Shown: positions 6,341 through 14,730, counted from the first letter of the stretch. The stretch is 21,121 nt of DNA from an uncultured Clostridiaceae bacterium (GCA_947175375.1 CAMWMT010000004.1:1-21121); one strand, 5' to 3'. Notes: generated from the letters alone by a model not told the origin. Numbers and translations: made by a program.

Positions 6341-7441
6341 ATGAAAAGGAAAATGTTGGTTTTGGCACTTAGTATGGCATTATCTGCAACATTACTGGCA
6401 GGCTGCGGCAGTTCGGGAGGGACAGAGACACCAGCAGAGAAACCGGCAGAGTCCGGTGAGCAGGTTGAGACAGCATCTGATCAGGGAACAGAGGATAAAG
6501 CGACGATTCGTGTGGTAGGCTGTGTGCTTTCTATGGATCATACCTTTCAGCAGCAGCTTGCTTTGGGATGGCAGATACCGCAGTCCTGGGAAGGAAAGGA
6601 ACTGAATATTGATCTTGCTGTCGTTGACAGTCAGGGGGATGTGGAGAAAGAGCTTCAGGCGACAGAGACATATCTTGATAAAGGAATTGATGCATGGGTT
6701 GGATACCCGCTGAATGCGGATGCTCTGGGAGCGATCAGCAAAGAGATGGCAGATGCCGGCATCATCGTCGTTACAGAAGGAAATAACATGCTGCATGAGA
6801 CGATGGGCATGGTGACAGATGAAAGAGACGGCGGCCTTATGGGCGGAGAAATGTTTGTGGAATGGTGGACAAACAACAGAGCGGATGAGGATCCGTATAT
6901 CCTGGTTCTCGGGGATCCGGATTCGGAAGCTTTCCAGAGAAAGCCCGATGCTTTTGTAGAATATGTTGAGGAACATATGGAGAATGCAACCATTGTTGGT
7001 GAACAGGACAGTAATATGACCGAGGAAGACGCAATGAATATTGTGGCATCCTATATTACCAGTACGCCGAATCTTAATTTTGTTTTTTGCGGGACAGATG
7101 CAGATGCTCTTGGCGCAATGGCAGCAATTGAGGCTTCCGGACGGACAGATATAGCGATCTGCGGATGTGGTGGTGAAGACAGCATAATTTCTTATCTGTA
7201 TACGGATATGACAGAAGATATGGGTGGATATGCGTTTGAAGTCGCTTACGGAAAAAGTGCGATTGAACTGGGGTATTTGATGATGGAAGCAGTTGTACAG
7301 GTTTATATGGATCCGGAGACTGCAGATTATAATCATGTGGATCTGGGATTTACAGCACTGACAAGAGACAATGTAGATGAATACGTTGAAAATGCAAACC
7401 TCTGGCGCGAACGTGTTGGGCTGGAGCCGAATGTATTTTAA
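6341..7441 (+). CDS. Sugar ABC transporter substrate-binding lipoprotein
   Basis: A 366-residue periplasmic-binding-protein-like (RbsB type, Peripla_BP_4) lipoprotein. Residues 1-21 are a lipoprotein signal peptide with lipobox LLAGC; Cys22 would be lipidated. A Gly/Ser/Glu-rich linker (residues 23-50) precedes the two-lobe binding domain (IRVVGCVLSMDHTFQQQLALG and on). It delivers its ligand to the RbsA/RbsC-type transporter encoded next. The AGGAGG site is 7 nt from the ATG. It is the first gene of the seven-gene operon. A stable hairpin right after its stop codon may allow it to be made in excess over the rest, as is usual for binding proteins. The ligand is not known; the family binds pentoses, hexoses, polyols, inositols and AI-2. 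Confidence 0.93.
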   Translation: MKRKMLVLALSMALSATLLAGCGSSGGTETPAEKPAESGEQVETASDQGTEDKATIRVVGCVLSMDHTFQQQLALGWQIPQSWEGKELNIDLAVVDSQGDVEKELQATETYLDKGIDAWVGYPLNADALGAISKEMADAGIIVVTEGNNMLHETMGMVTDERDGGLMGGEMFVEWWTNNRADEDPYILVLGDPDSEAFQRKPDAFVEYVEEHMENATIVGEQDSNMTEEDAMNIVASYITSTPNLNFVFCGTDADALGAMAAIEASGRTDIAICGCGGEDSIISYLYTDMTEDMGGYAFEVAYGKSAIELGYLMMEAVVQVYMDPETADYNHVDLGFTALTRDNVDEYVENANLWRERVGLEPNVF

Positions 7442-7462
7442 ACAGATTTTACACTGAATGAT

Positions 7463-7489
7463 GGGGGTGTTGCAAATTGCAACATCCCC
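7463..7489 (+). repeat. Intercistronic hairpin with GATGTTGCAA-type core
   Basis: A 13-bp near-perfect inverted repeat (7463-7475 and 7477-7489, one G/T wobble) lies between the binding-protein and ATPase genes. No T run follows, so full termination is unlikely. An mRNA-stabilising or partial-termination role in lowering downstream expression fits its place. Its core is shared with the stem at 2770-2824. Confidence 0.65.
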
Positions 7490-7508
7490 TGCAAAAGAAG
7501 GGCGAAAA

Positions 7509-9020
7509 ATGGGTGATAAAAGCTTTTTAAGGCTGGAGAATATTGCAAAATCTTTTGCCAGTAATCTTGTATTGAAGGATGTCAATTTTTCCATTGAGCC
7601 AGGGGAAGTGCGTGCGTTGCTTGGAGAAAATGGTGCCGGCAAGAGCACTATGATCAAGATCATAGCAGGCGTGCATCGTCCCACCAGAGGAAAAATCTAT
7701 ATCGAGGAGAAAGAAACGACCATAGCAGATCCAAAGGATGGACTGGATAAAGGTATCTCTGTGATATACCAGGAGCTGGACCTGTTGCCGGCGTTAACAG
7801 TGGTACAGAACATTTTTCTTGGGATTGAAATAAAAAACAGGGCAGGAATGCTTGACAAAAAACGAATGGATCAGATGGTTCAGGAGTATTTTGACAGCAT
7901 GGATATTTCAATTGATATTCATGCGAAAGTTGGAGAACTTCCGATTGCTTCACAGCAGATGGTGGCAATTGCAAAAGCAGTTGAACATGATGCCAGGCTT
8001 TTGATCATGGATGAGCCATCCTCTTCCCTTACAAATAGAGAACTTGAAGTTCTGTATAAGCAGATTCGGCAGTTGAAGGAGCGAAATGTGGCGGTTATCT
8101 ATATTTCGCATCGTCTGGAAGAAGTCTATGATATTTGTGATACGGTAACGATTCTTAGAGATGGGGTGATGCTTCGTACATCTAAAGTATCACAGATGGA
8201 CAGGCATGAAATGGTTACATTGATGATTGGCCGTGAAATCACGGAGAACCGCATCAACATGAGGAAAGAATTTGAAGCGCCAGTGATTTTGACTGCCAAA
8301 GGGATATGCCTGGACAGGCTTTTGCATGATGTATCTTTTGAAGTGAAGAAAGGTGAGATATTCGGCATTTTGGGACTTGTGGGTTCTGGTGCGATTGAAC
8401 TTGGAAAGATGCTTTATGGTGTCATTCATCCAGATGCAGGTGAGATTAAGGTATCAGATAAAATACTTCATATGAAAATGCCAGCAGATGCTTTGGAGAA
8501 TTCGGTTTCTTATGTTCCGGACGAACGCAGGGCCCATGGAATCTTTCCACTGCTCAGCGTAGAACAGAATTCAGTGATAACTTCTATCCGCAACTATACC
8601 AATCGTTTTGGATTCCTGGATCACAAAAAGGTAAAGGCAGCGTTTGTAGAATATGTGGACAGATTTGGAATAAAAATCGCCAGTACAGATCAGCCGATTC
8701 GTTTTTTGAGCGGAGGTAATCAGCAAAAAGCATTGATCGCGAGGACGCTTTTGAGTGACACGGATATCATCATCCTCAGCTGTCCGACAAAGGGCATTGA
8801 TGTAGGCTCAAAGTTTGACATTTATTCTATTTTGATTGACTGTGCGAAGCAGGGGAAAACCATCATTGCTGTCTCTCAGGAAATTACGGAACTGGTACGT
8901 ATTTGTGACAGGATATTGATGTTGAAAGAGGGGGAAGTATATCATGAATATATGGGAGATGAGATATCAGAGACATTGATCTATCATGATTTGCTGGCAG
9001 AAAGGGGGCGAAAACAGTGA
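7509..9020 (+). CDS. RbsA/XylG-type sugar ABC ATPase, asymmetric sites
   Basis: A 503-residue protein with two fused nucleotide-binding domains. Domain 1 has Walker A GENGAGKST (39-47), Walker B LLIMDEP (Asp168, Glu169) and the H-loop His201, but its signature is LPIASQQ (144-150) instead of LSxGxQQ. Domain 2 has a degenerate Walker A, GLVGSGAIELGK (289-300), a good signature LSGGNQQ (400-406), and IIILSCPTKGIDVG, where Ser424 and Cys425 replace the usual Asp-Glu of Walker B. One composite site (Walker motifs of domain 1 plus signature of domain 2) is intact; the other is degenerate in all three motifs. A degenerate second Walker A is known in this family, but losing Walker B as well is unusual. 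The start at 7509 has AGAAGGG 6 nt upstream; extending the frame further upstream would run through the hairpin. The gene overlaps the permease gene by 4 nt. Confidence 0.94.
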   Translation: MGDKSFLRLENIAKSFASNLVLKDVNFSIEPGEVRALLGENGAGKSTMIKIIAGVHRPTRGKIYIEEKETTIADPKDGLDKGISVIYQELDLLPALTVVQNIFLGIEIKNRAGMLDKKRMDQMVQEYFDSMDISIDIHAKVGELPIASQQMVAIAKAVEHDARLLIMDEPSSSLTNRELEVLYKQIRQLKERNVAVIYISHRLEEVYDICDTVTILRDGVMLRTSKVSQMDRHEMVTLMIGREITENRINMRKEFEAPVILTAKGICLDRLLHDVSFEVKKGEIFGILGLVGSGAIELGKMLYGVIHPDAGEIKVSDKILHMKMPADALENSVSYVPDERRAHGIFPLLSVEQNSVITSIRNYTNRFGFLDHKKVKAAFVEYVDRFGIKIASTDQPIRFLSGGNQQKALIARTLLSDTDIIILSCPTKGIDVGSKFDIYSILIDCAKQGKTIIAVSQEITELVRICDRILMLKEGEVYHEYMGDEISETLIYHDLLAERGRKQ

Positions 9021-9973
9021 GTACGGAGAAAAAAGAAGCATTTTATAAAGATAAAGGATTCGGCACGGTTGTTGTGTTTGTTTTACTGATCATAGTGTTT
9101 TCAGTTATTTCAGATGCTTTTCTGACTTTGAATAATATCATGACAATTCTGCTGCAGAATTCTGCGCTTGTGATTATGTCCATGGGTATGACATTTGTTA
9201 TCATCACAGGGGGCATCGACCTGTCAGTCGGAGGAAATATGGCCTTGTGTACCATATGTTCATCCATGTTGATTCGGCAGTATAACCTTCCGGTGATCGT
9301 GGGAGTACTGATCTGTCTGGCAGTAGGAGGTATTGTTGGCCTTTGCAACGGTTTTTGCGTGACGTCACTGGGTATCCCGCCGCTGCTTGCGACGATTGGC
9401 ATGGACAGTGTGGCACGGGGGCTTGCCTATATCATCTGTAATGGTGCGACGATCAGCAATATGCCGGAGAGCTTCAAGACGCTGGGACGTGGATATGTGT
9501 TCAATGTGATCCCCATAGCGGCAATCATAGCGGCAGTTGTGGTTGTGATCTATGTCATTATACAGAATCATACCGCGTTTGCAGTCAGTACTTATGCAAT
9601 CGGTGGGAATGAGCAGGCGGCATATCTTTCCGGTATAAAGACAAAAAACCTCTTAAGAAAAATATATGTGCTGATGGGAGTCACATGTGGTCTTGCAGCA
9701 TACATCAATGCTTCACGGCTTGGAGTCGGACTGGCTTCTGTTGGAACGGATATGTCTTTTGACGCAGTTACAGCTACGGTTCTTGGCGGGACCAGTATTG
9801 CGGGGGGAAGCGGTAAAGTGCAAAGGGCAGTATTGGGAGCTTTTATCATTGGAGTTATTTTCAATGGTCTGACAATTTTAAATGTGCAGAGTTTTGAACA
9901 GCAGGTGGCAAAAGGCATGATATTGATACTGTCCATCGGAGTAGATACTGTTCGTAATAGAAAAGAAATCTGA
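9017..9973 (+). CDS. RbsC-type sugar ABC permease
   Basis: A 318-residue integral membrane protein of the BPD_transp_2 family with about eight to ten hydrophobic segments (first near residues 13-33). The hallmark TGGIDLSVGGNMALC near residues 60-75 and TVLGGTSIAGGSGKV near 250-265 match RbsC-like permeases. It probably works as a homodimer, since only one permease gene is present. The start is GTG, overlapping the ATPase stop by the GTGA tetranucleotide, with a GGGGG-rich ribosome site; this implies translational coupling. Confidence 0.94.
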   Translation: MSTEKKEAFYKDKGFGTVVVFVLLIIVFSVISDAFLTLNNIMTILLQNSALVIMSMGMTFVIITGGIDLSVGGNMALCTICSSMLIRQYNLPVIVGVLICLAVGGIVGLCNGFCVTSLGIPPLLATIGMDSVARGLAYIICNGATISNMPESFKTLGRGYVFNVIPIAAIIAAVVVVIYVIIQNHTAFAVSTYAIGGNEQAAYLSGIKTKNLLRKIYVLMGVTCGLAAYINASRLGVGLASVGTDMSFDAVTATVLGGTSIAGGSGKVQRAVLGAFIIGVIFNGLTILNVQSFEQQVAKGMILILSIGVDTVRNRKEI

Positions 9974-9997
9974 GAAACGAAAGGAGGATATGTATAT

Positions 9998-10966
9998 ATG
10001 AAACTTCTGATTCAGGGAGCCGGTTACATCGGTGAAGTCCATTTGAAATCCATTGTAACTTATAAGCTGTGCGAAGTGGCACTGTGCGAAATGAATGAGG
10101 CCAGGCTTCAGGAGGTAGCCGCGAGATACCATGTAACAGAGACCTATACTTCTCTGGACGAAGCGCTGCAGCATCCGTTTGACGGGGTGATCATCTGTAC
10201 ACCTAATTTTGCCCATAAAGGCGATATGGAAAAGTGTATAAATGCGGGTTTGAATGTCATGCTGGAGAAGCCTATGGCAGAATCGCTTGAGTCGGCAGAA
10301 GAGATGTACAAACTGTGCAGCGAAAGCGGAAGATTTGCTTTTGTAGCATATTGCCTTCGTTTTGCCTCACCCTATCAGCGAATAAAAAAGATGATAGAAG
10401 AAGGAAAGCTTGGAAAAGTATTCAGCATCCGTGCTGCTGTGGCGGGGAAAAAGGCCATATCGGATGCGAAGACCAATTACCGTACGGTTAGAAAACTTGG
10501 CGGGGGTGTTATCAGTGATTTTTCACATGAGATTGATTATTCTCTGTGGTTTGCTGCTTCTCCAGTGGTTCGGGTTAAATGTATAGGGAATCAGGCGGTA
10601 CATAAGGACTGGGATGTCCTTGACACGGCGGAACTTTTAATACAGTGTGAAAATGATATTATTTTGTCAGTTCATATGGATTTTCTGCAGCCTTATTTTG
10701 GACGGACGATAGAAATATATGGGACGAAGGGAGCCATCCGGTGGAGAGATAATGAATGTATTAAATTCTACGATATGGAGAAAGACCAGTGGGAGGATAT
10801 GGATTCTGCCATAAACTGGGATCATGTCTATCGTGATGAGGTTATTCATTATCTGGATTGTCTTCAGAATAAAAAAAGGCCATTGATTGATGAGAAAAGC
10901 GGGTACGAAACATTTAAAGTAATTGCCGCATGTACAAAGAGTGCGGAAGAAAATATTTTTGATTAA
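9998..10966 (+). CDS. Gfo/Idh/MocA-family NAD(P)-dependent dehydrogenase
   Basis: A 322-residue oxidoreductase. The N-terminal Rossmann domain starts MKLLIQGAGYIGEVH (GxGxxG at 7-12). EKPMAE (Lys91) is the family catalytic lysine, and GGGVISDFSHEIDY (Asp174 and His177) provides the remaining catalytic pair. The C-terminal domain is the usual beta-sheet substrate and oligomerisation domain. The family oxidises or reduces sugar, inositol or sugar-acid hydroxyls. Within this operon it probably oxidises the imported substrate or an intermediate, possibly to a lactone. The start follows AAAGGAGG; an ATG a few bases upstream meets a stop at once. Confidence 0.93.
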   Translation: MKLLIQGAGYIGEVHLKSIVTYKLCEVALCEMNEARLQEVAARYHVTETYTSLDEALQHPFDGVIICTPNFAHKGDMEKCINAGLNVMLEKPMAESLESAEEMYKLCSESGRFAFVAYCLRFASPYQRIKKMIEEGKLGKVFSIRAAVAGKKAISDAKTNYRTVRKLGGGVISDFSHEIDYSLWFAASPVVRVKCIGNQAVHKDWDVLDTAELLIQCENDIILSVHMDFLQPYFGRTIEIYGTKGAIRWRDNECIKFYDMEKDQWEDMDSAINWDHVYRDEVIHYLDCLQNKKRPLIDEKSGYETFKVIAACTKSAEENIFD

Positions 10967-10982
10967 CGAGGAGGAAAACAGT

Positions 10983-11795
10983 ATGTCTTCAGGAAAACTT
11001 GTTCATATGAATCGTATTTTTGATAAAACAGGCACATGCATTATATTTGCGGGCTGCCATCAGATGACCAGCAAAGATATTTATCCGGGACAGTTTGATG
11101 TGGTACAGTCATGCAAATATGCAATGGAAGGCGGTGCAACCTGTATTAACATTGGAAAGGGCATGATTCAGAAAGTAGTGCCGGTTTTAAAGCCCGATGT
11201 GGCAGTGCTCAATTATCTCCCTGTCTATCCGGCATACAGTGGAAATAACCCATATGAAATGATCGTTACCAGTACAGTGGAAGAAGCAGCGAGGAATGGT
11301 GCGGACGGGCTGGTCCTGCCAGTTGATTTTTATTCGGATGCTGCCAGTATGGCAATGAAGACGGTAGCGGAATATGTCCGTGAATGCGATAAATATGGAC
11401 TCGCATTTATTGTAGAAGCGGAATATCCGACTTTTTATGAGACAAATGATGATAATGTAGAGAAATATGGTTCAGAATATCTGATGTTTGCGGGAAGAAT
11501 CTGTTCGGAACTGGGTGTAGATGTCATATCCACAAATTATACCAATGATCCGGAATCTTTCAGGCAGATTATCGAATACGTAAAGATTCCGGTGCTGATC
11601 AACGGAGGCACGAAAGTGCCGGAAGATGAGTTTCTGAATATGATAGAAATCGTGGCAAAAGCAGGTGCGAAAGGCTGCCTGATCGGCCGCAATATATCTG
11701 AGGCAAAAGACCCTGCAGCGATGACAAAAGCGATTGGAGATATTTTCCGTCATGGCATCACGGGTGCAGAGGCATATTCAGAGCTGATAAAGTAA
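10983..11795 (+). CDS. DhnA/LsrF-type aldolase homologue lacking Schiff-base Lys
   Basis: A 270-residue TIM-barrel protein of the DeoC/LacD/DhnA aldolase superfamily. The phosphate-binding end is typical: VLINGGTKVPEDEF (205-217) and CLIGRNISEAKDPAAMTKAI (232-251). The position of the Schiff-base lysine, normally in a VKTNYTGD-like segment, reads VISTNYTND with Ser183. The N-terminal MDHG motif of the family is replaced by FAGCHQM (residues 22-28). The tyrosine segment is present as VEAEYPTFY. Fold and phosphate site are therefore kept while the classical imine chemistry appears lost. It may be a different lyase or isomerase, or use another Lys. The start at 10983 has a GAGGAGG site and follows the dehydrogenase by 16 nt. 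Aldol-type cleavage is a family inference only. Confidence 0.82.
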   Translation: MSSGKLVHMNRIFDKTGTCIIFAGCHQMTSKDIYPGQFDVVQSCKYAMEGGATCINIGKGMIQKVVPVLKPDVAVLNYLPVYPAYSGNNPYEMIVTSTVEEAARNGADGLVLPVDFYSDAASMAMKTVAEYVRECDKYGLAFIVEAEYPTFYETNDDNVEKYGSEYLMFAGRICSELGVDVISTNYTNDPESFRQIIEYVKIPVLINGGTKVPEDEFLNMIEIVAKAGAKGCLIGRNISEAKDPAAMTKAIGDIFRHGITGAEAYSELIK

Positions 11796-11811
11796 AGAAA
11801 GGAAGAAAGCC

Positions 11812-13365
11812 ATGAGTAACTGTTTTGTTGGTATTGATATTGGATGCGGCGGTGCAAAAGCGTGCATTGTAGATGATCAGGGACATACGATCGGTTATGG
11901 TTTTCGGGAACATACTATCACAGTCTCTCATGCAAATGTCTGGTCAGAGACAGATCCGGATGAATATTGGAATAATATATGTGGGTTTCTCCGTAAGATC
12001 ATTACGGAGAACCACCTGAACAGTTCTGATATACGGGGAGTCAGTGTCTCATCGGCTGTACCGGCGGTTGTAATGGTTGACCGGGATGGAAAGGTTATCA
12101 ACAGAGGCTATAATTTTCTTGATAACCGTGCACAGGATATACTGGAAGAGATCAGAGAAAAGATTGGCCGGGAGCGCTGTTTTGAGGTGAGCGCATATAA
12201 TGTGGATGAACAGTCGATCACATCCAGCCTGCTGTGGGAGAAAAAACACAGACCGGAAGATTACAGAAGGATTTATAAAGTCATGTCTCCGGATGGTTAT
12301 GTGACATTTAAGCTTTGCGGCAGGATTCAGGCCAATTATTCTACAGGTACTTTTTTTGGACCCATTTTTGACATTCGCAGAAAATGTTATGATCAGGAGA
12401 TCTGCAGGGAACTGGGAGTGGATATTGAGAAACTTCCTGATCTGTATCCATGTGAACAAATTGTGGGGGAAGTCACAAAAGAAGCAGCAGAATTAACCGG
12501 CCTTGCAAAAGGGACGCCAGTGATTGCCGGAACGGTTGATGCGTTTGCAGGATGGCTTGCAGGGGGAGCAACAGAAGCCGGACAGACTCAGATCAACCTG
12601 GGTACAGCAGCAGTACTTGGTATTATAATGGAAAAGCCTGTTTTTCTGGAACACATATGGAATTGCATCTATCCCGTTCATTCGGAGGACAACTATGTAT
12701 GTTTTACCACAACGACTACAGGCGGTTATGTTATGCGCCATCTGAGAAATAATTTTTCCAGATATGAGCAGTCTGTAGAGAGTGTAGGCGGCTATGATGC
12801 ATATGATTTGTTAAATCTTGATGCACAGAGGATTCGTCCCGGATCAGAAGGCCTGATCACACTGCCGTATTTTATGGGCGCACGCATACCGGAATTCAAC
12901 ATGAATGCCTGCGGGAGTGTGTTTGGATGGAACATGAATACGACGAAAGCGCATCTGGTCCGTTCGATGATGGAAGGGGTGGCCATGTCCGCTTATCGCC
13001 AATACAGTGCCATTATGCAGCAGGGAATAGAGACGAAAGGGCCGATTGTCATGAATGAGGGTGGCGCCAAAAGTGCTTTGTGGCGGCGTATCTTCACGGA
13101 TGTATTCGGACATCCCACCGTTATGTTGAAAAACCGTACAGGAGCACCATATGGAAATGCGATCCTGGCAGGGGTCTCTACCGGATATCTGCCTGATTAT
13201 TCAGTATCCGGACAGTGGGCAGAATATGTGGACTATATGGAGCCTGACCAGAAAAACCATGAAATGTATATGGACTATTATACATTATTCTGTTCGATCT
13301 ACGGACATTTGCAGGAAGATTATGATCTGCATGCGTCTTTACGGAAAAAATATGCGGAAGAATAG
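11812..13365 (+). CDS. FGGY-family carbohydrate kinase
   Basis: A 517-residue kinase. The N-terminal ATPase-fold phosphate loop reads FVGIDIGCGGAKACIVD, with Cys12 where TTGTK-like residues are commoner. VWSETDPDEYW (43-53) and FLDNRA (102-107) are family substrate-domain motifs. GTVDAFAGWLAGG (240-252) carries Asp243, the expected catalytic base. The C-terminal NEGGAKSALWRRI is the FGGY signature region. Family members phosphorylate xylulose, gluconate, erythritol, ribulose, glycerol or AI-2, and the exact substrate is not evident. Product phosphorylation would feed the isomerase or aldolase homologues. It follows the aldolase gene by 16 nt with an AAAGGAAG site. Confidence 0.93.
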   Translation: MSNCFVGIDIGCGGAKACIVDDQGHTIGYGFREHTITVSHANVWSETDPDEYWNNICGFLRKIITENHLNSSDIRGVSVSSAVPAVVMVDRDGKVINRGYNFLDNRAQDILEEIREKIGRERCFEVSAYNVDEQSITSSLLWEKKHRPEDYRRIYKVMSPDGYVTFKLCGRIQANYSTGTFFGPIFDIRRKCYDQEICRELGVDIEKLPDLYPCEQIVGEVTKEAAELTGLAKGTPVIAGTVDAFAGWLAGGATEAGQTQINLGTAAVLGIIMEKPVFLEHIWNCIYPVHSEDNYVCFTTTTTGGYVMRHLRNNFSRYEQSVESVGGYDAYDLLNLDAQRIRPGSEGLITLPYFMGARIPEFNMNACGSVFGWNMNTTKAHLVRSMMEGVAMSAYRQYSAIMQQGIETKGPIVMNEGGAKSALWRRIFTDVFGHPTVMLKNRTGAPYGNAILAGVSTGYLPDYSVSGQWAEYVDYMEPDQKNHEMYMDYYTLFCSIYGHLQEDYDLHASLRKKYAEE

Positions 13366-13374
13366 GAGAATGAT

Positions 13375-14439
13375 GTGATTCGCGATTTTGAATACAGACA
13401 GGAAGATGAGAGGATATTTGCAGAGGAATTTCGTGACAGGATTCCGGAAAAAATATATGACAGCCATGTTCATCTGTGGGCGAAAGACAACCTGAATATT
13501 TCCAAAGCAGAATACGGGATTTATAAAGTCTATAAGCCCTGGACGGATTTTGATTATATGGAAGAATTTCTGTATGAAGATTATATGGCTTGCGCGAAAC
13601 AGGCATTTCCCGGAAAAAGACTAATGCCAATGGGCTTTGGCTCTCCTTTTCCGCAGATTGACCGGGACCGAACCAATGCCTATATCCTGGATACAGCTCA
13701 GAAAAAGAATATGCCTTTTTATTATATTCCAGGCCAGTTTGAAGATATGTTCGAGACAGAACAAAAACTTCATCTGTTAAAGAGAAAAGGTTTTCTTGGC
13801 CTGAAGCCATATCCTGATATTCCCGTTGTAGAAGGCAGGGAGGCAGGCATTTACGATATGCTGAACCGCTCTGCTTTGGAATACGCGAACAAATATGGTC
13901 TGTATGTTGTACTTCATATTCCCAGGAAAGAGAGGCTTCGTTCTCCGGATAACAGAAGAGAATTAATAGAATGTATTACAGAATATCCTGATATTGGATT
14001 TATTATGGCACATGTGGGCCGGGCATTCACGTATTATGACGTGAATGGAAGTATTGATTTTTTGCTGCCGCATGAAAATGTACTGTTTGATACAGCACTC
14101 ATTAACAGTGAGACTGTATTGACATATCTACTGCAGAATACAGATGCTTCGAGGGTTCTGTTCGGCTCTGATGCTCCTCTTGCATTTGCTCGTGGAAAGG
14201 ATATTACAGTAAATAACAGGCATTATTATGTATCGGAAAATATGGTTCCATGGGGAATGGGGCCAGGTGAAGCGGTTTCGCCACATTTTACATTTTATAT
14301 TTATGAGGAAATCCGTGCAATGCTGTATGCGTCGAAGCAGGTATATGGAAAAGCAGAGACGGATCCCCTGGAAAAAATATTTTATAAAAATGCTGCCGAT
14401 ATCCTCAATAAACGGGGGATACCCGATATTTTATTGTGA
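13375..14439 (+). CDS. Amidohydrolase_2 (TIM-barrel metal-dependent hydrolase)
   Basis: A 354-residue protein of the amidohydrolase superfamily, COG2159/Amidohydro_2 type. Visible metal or active-site residues are His31 and His33 (YDSHVHLW), Lys144 (LGLKPYP), His181 (VVLHIPRKERL), His213 (MAHVGRAF) and Asp266 (LFGSDAPLA). Relatives are lactonases, decarboxylases or amidases. As the last gene of a sugar operon containing a dehydrogenase, a sugar lactonase role is attractive but unproven. The start is GTG at 13375 with AGGAG 6 nt upstream; the two overlapping ATGs just before it run straight into a TGA. It ends 24 nt before the operon terminator. Confidence 0.9.
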   Translation: MIRDFEYRQEDERIFAEEFRDRIPEKIYDSHVHLWAKDNLNISKAEYGIYKVYKPWTDFDYMEEFLYEDYMACAKQAFPGKRLMPMGFGSPFPQIDRDRTNAYILDTAQKKNMPFYYIPGQFEDMFETEQKLHLLKRKGFLGLKPYPDIPVVEGREAGIYDMLNRSALEYANKYGLYVVLHIPRKERLRSPDNRRELIECITEYPDIGFIMAHVGRAFTYYDVNGSIDFLLPHENVLFDTALINSETVLTYLLQNTDASRVLFGSDAPLAFARGKDITVNNRHYYVSENMVPWGMGPGEAVSPHFTFYIYEEIRAMLYASKQVYGKAETDPLEKIFYKNAADILNKRGIPDILL

Positions 14440-14463
14440 GATTCCTGGGTAAAATAGAATCAG

Positions 14464-14515
14464 AAAATCGCTGTTACTATGAAGTGACTGCTTCATGTGA
14501 CAGCGATTTTTGTTG
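14464..14515 (+). terminator. Terminator of the sugar operon
   Basis: The stem AAAATCGCTGT (14464-14474) pairs with ACAGCGATTTT (14500-14510), and an inner ATGAAG/CTTCAT stem extends it. A TTTTTGTTGTTGT tail follows. It is placed just after the last gene of the operon. Confidence 0.88.
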
Positions 14516-14580
14516 TTGTCATTTTTATTCTGACAGATGTTGGATCAGTCCAATCAATCATCACAAAGGTGGCATACAGA

Positions 14581-14609
14581 TTGTACAATTTGGAAATGTG
14601 TATTATGAT
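14581..14609 (+). promoter_or_regulatory. Candidate promoter before the VanW gene
   Basis: TTGTAC (14581-14586) and TATGAT (14604-14609) are separated by 17 nt. The -35 match is weak and the -10 match good. It would drive the small ORF at 14668 and the VanW gene. The rest of 14516-14667 shows no gene that can be supported. Confidence 0.4.
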
Positions 14610-14667
14610 AATATTGTTTCAATGAGCGGTTATAGATTTGTTTTACATAAATAATGGGAGGATACCT

Positions 14668-14730
14668 GTGTTTGATTTTGGGATTGAAGAAACGAAGAGA
14701 AAACTCCGGAATTTACTTGACATGATATAA
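14668..14730 (+). CDS. Possible 20-residue small ORF
   Basis: A GTG codon preceded by GGGAGGA (5 nt spacing) opens a short frame reading MFDFGIEETKRKLRNLLDMI before TAA. The predicted peptide is charged and helical. It could be a small protein, a leader peptide for the VanW gene 70 nt downstream, or the 5' remnant of a lost gene. No family is recognised, and the good ribosome site is the only support. Confidence 0.25.
   Translation: MFDFGIEETKRKLRNLLDMI

Noticed and set aside
6392..7684. Long minus-strand open frame opposite the binding-protein gene
   Set aside because: It is antisense to a clear lipoprotein gene, crosses into the ATPase gene, has Cys/His/Ile-rich unnatural composition and no ribosome site.
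6341..13365. Reading the operon as an Lsr autoinducer-2 system
   Set aside because: Transporter, FGGY kinase and LsrF-like fold are reminiscent of Lsr, but there is no LsrR or LsrG, only one permease, the aldolase lacks the catalytic Lys, and a dehydrogenase and amidohydrolase are present.
14436..14654. Plus-strand frame covering the operon terminator
   Set aside because: It reads through a perfect terminator stem and lacks a ribosome site and any recognisable domain.
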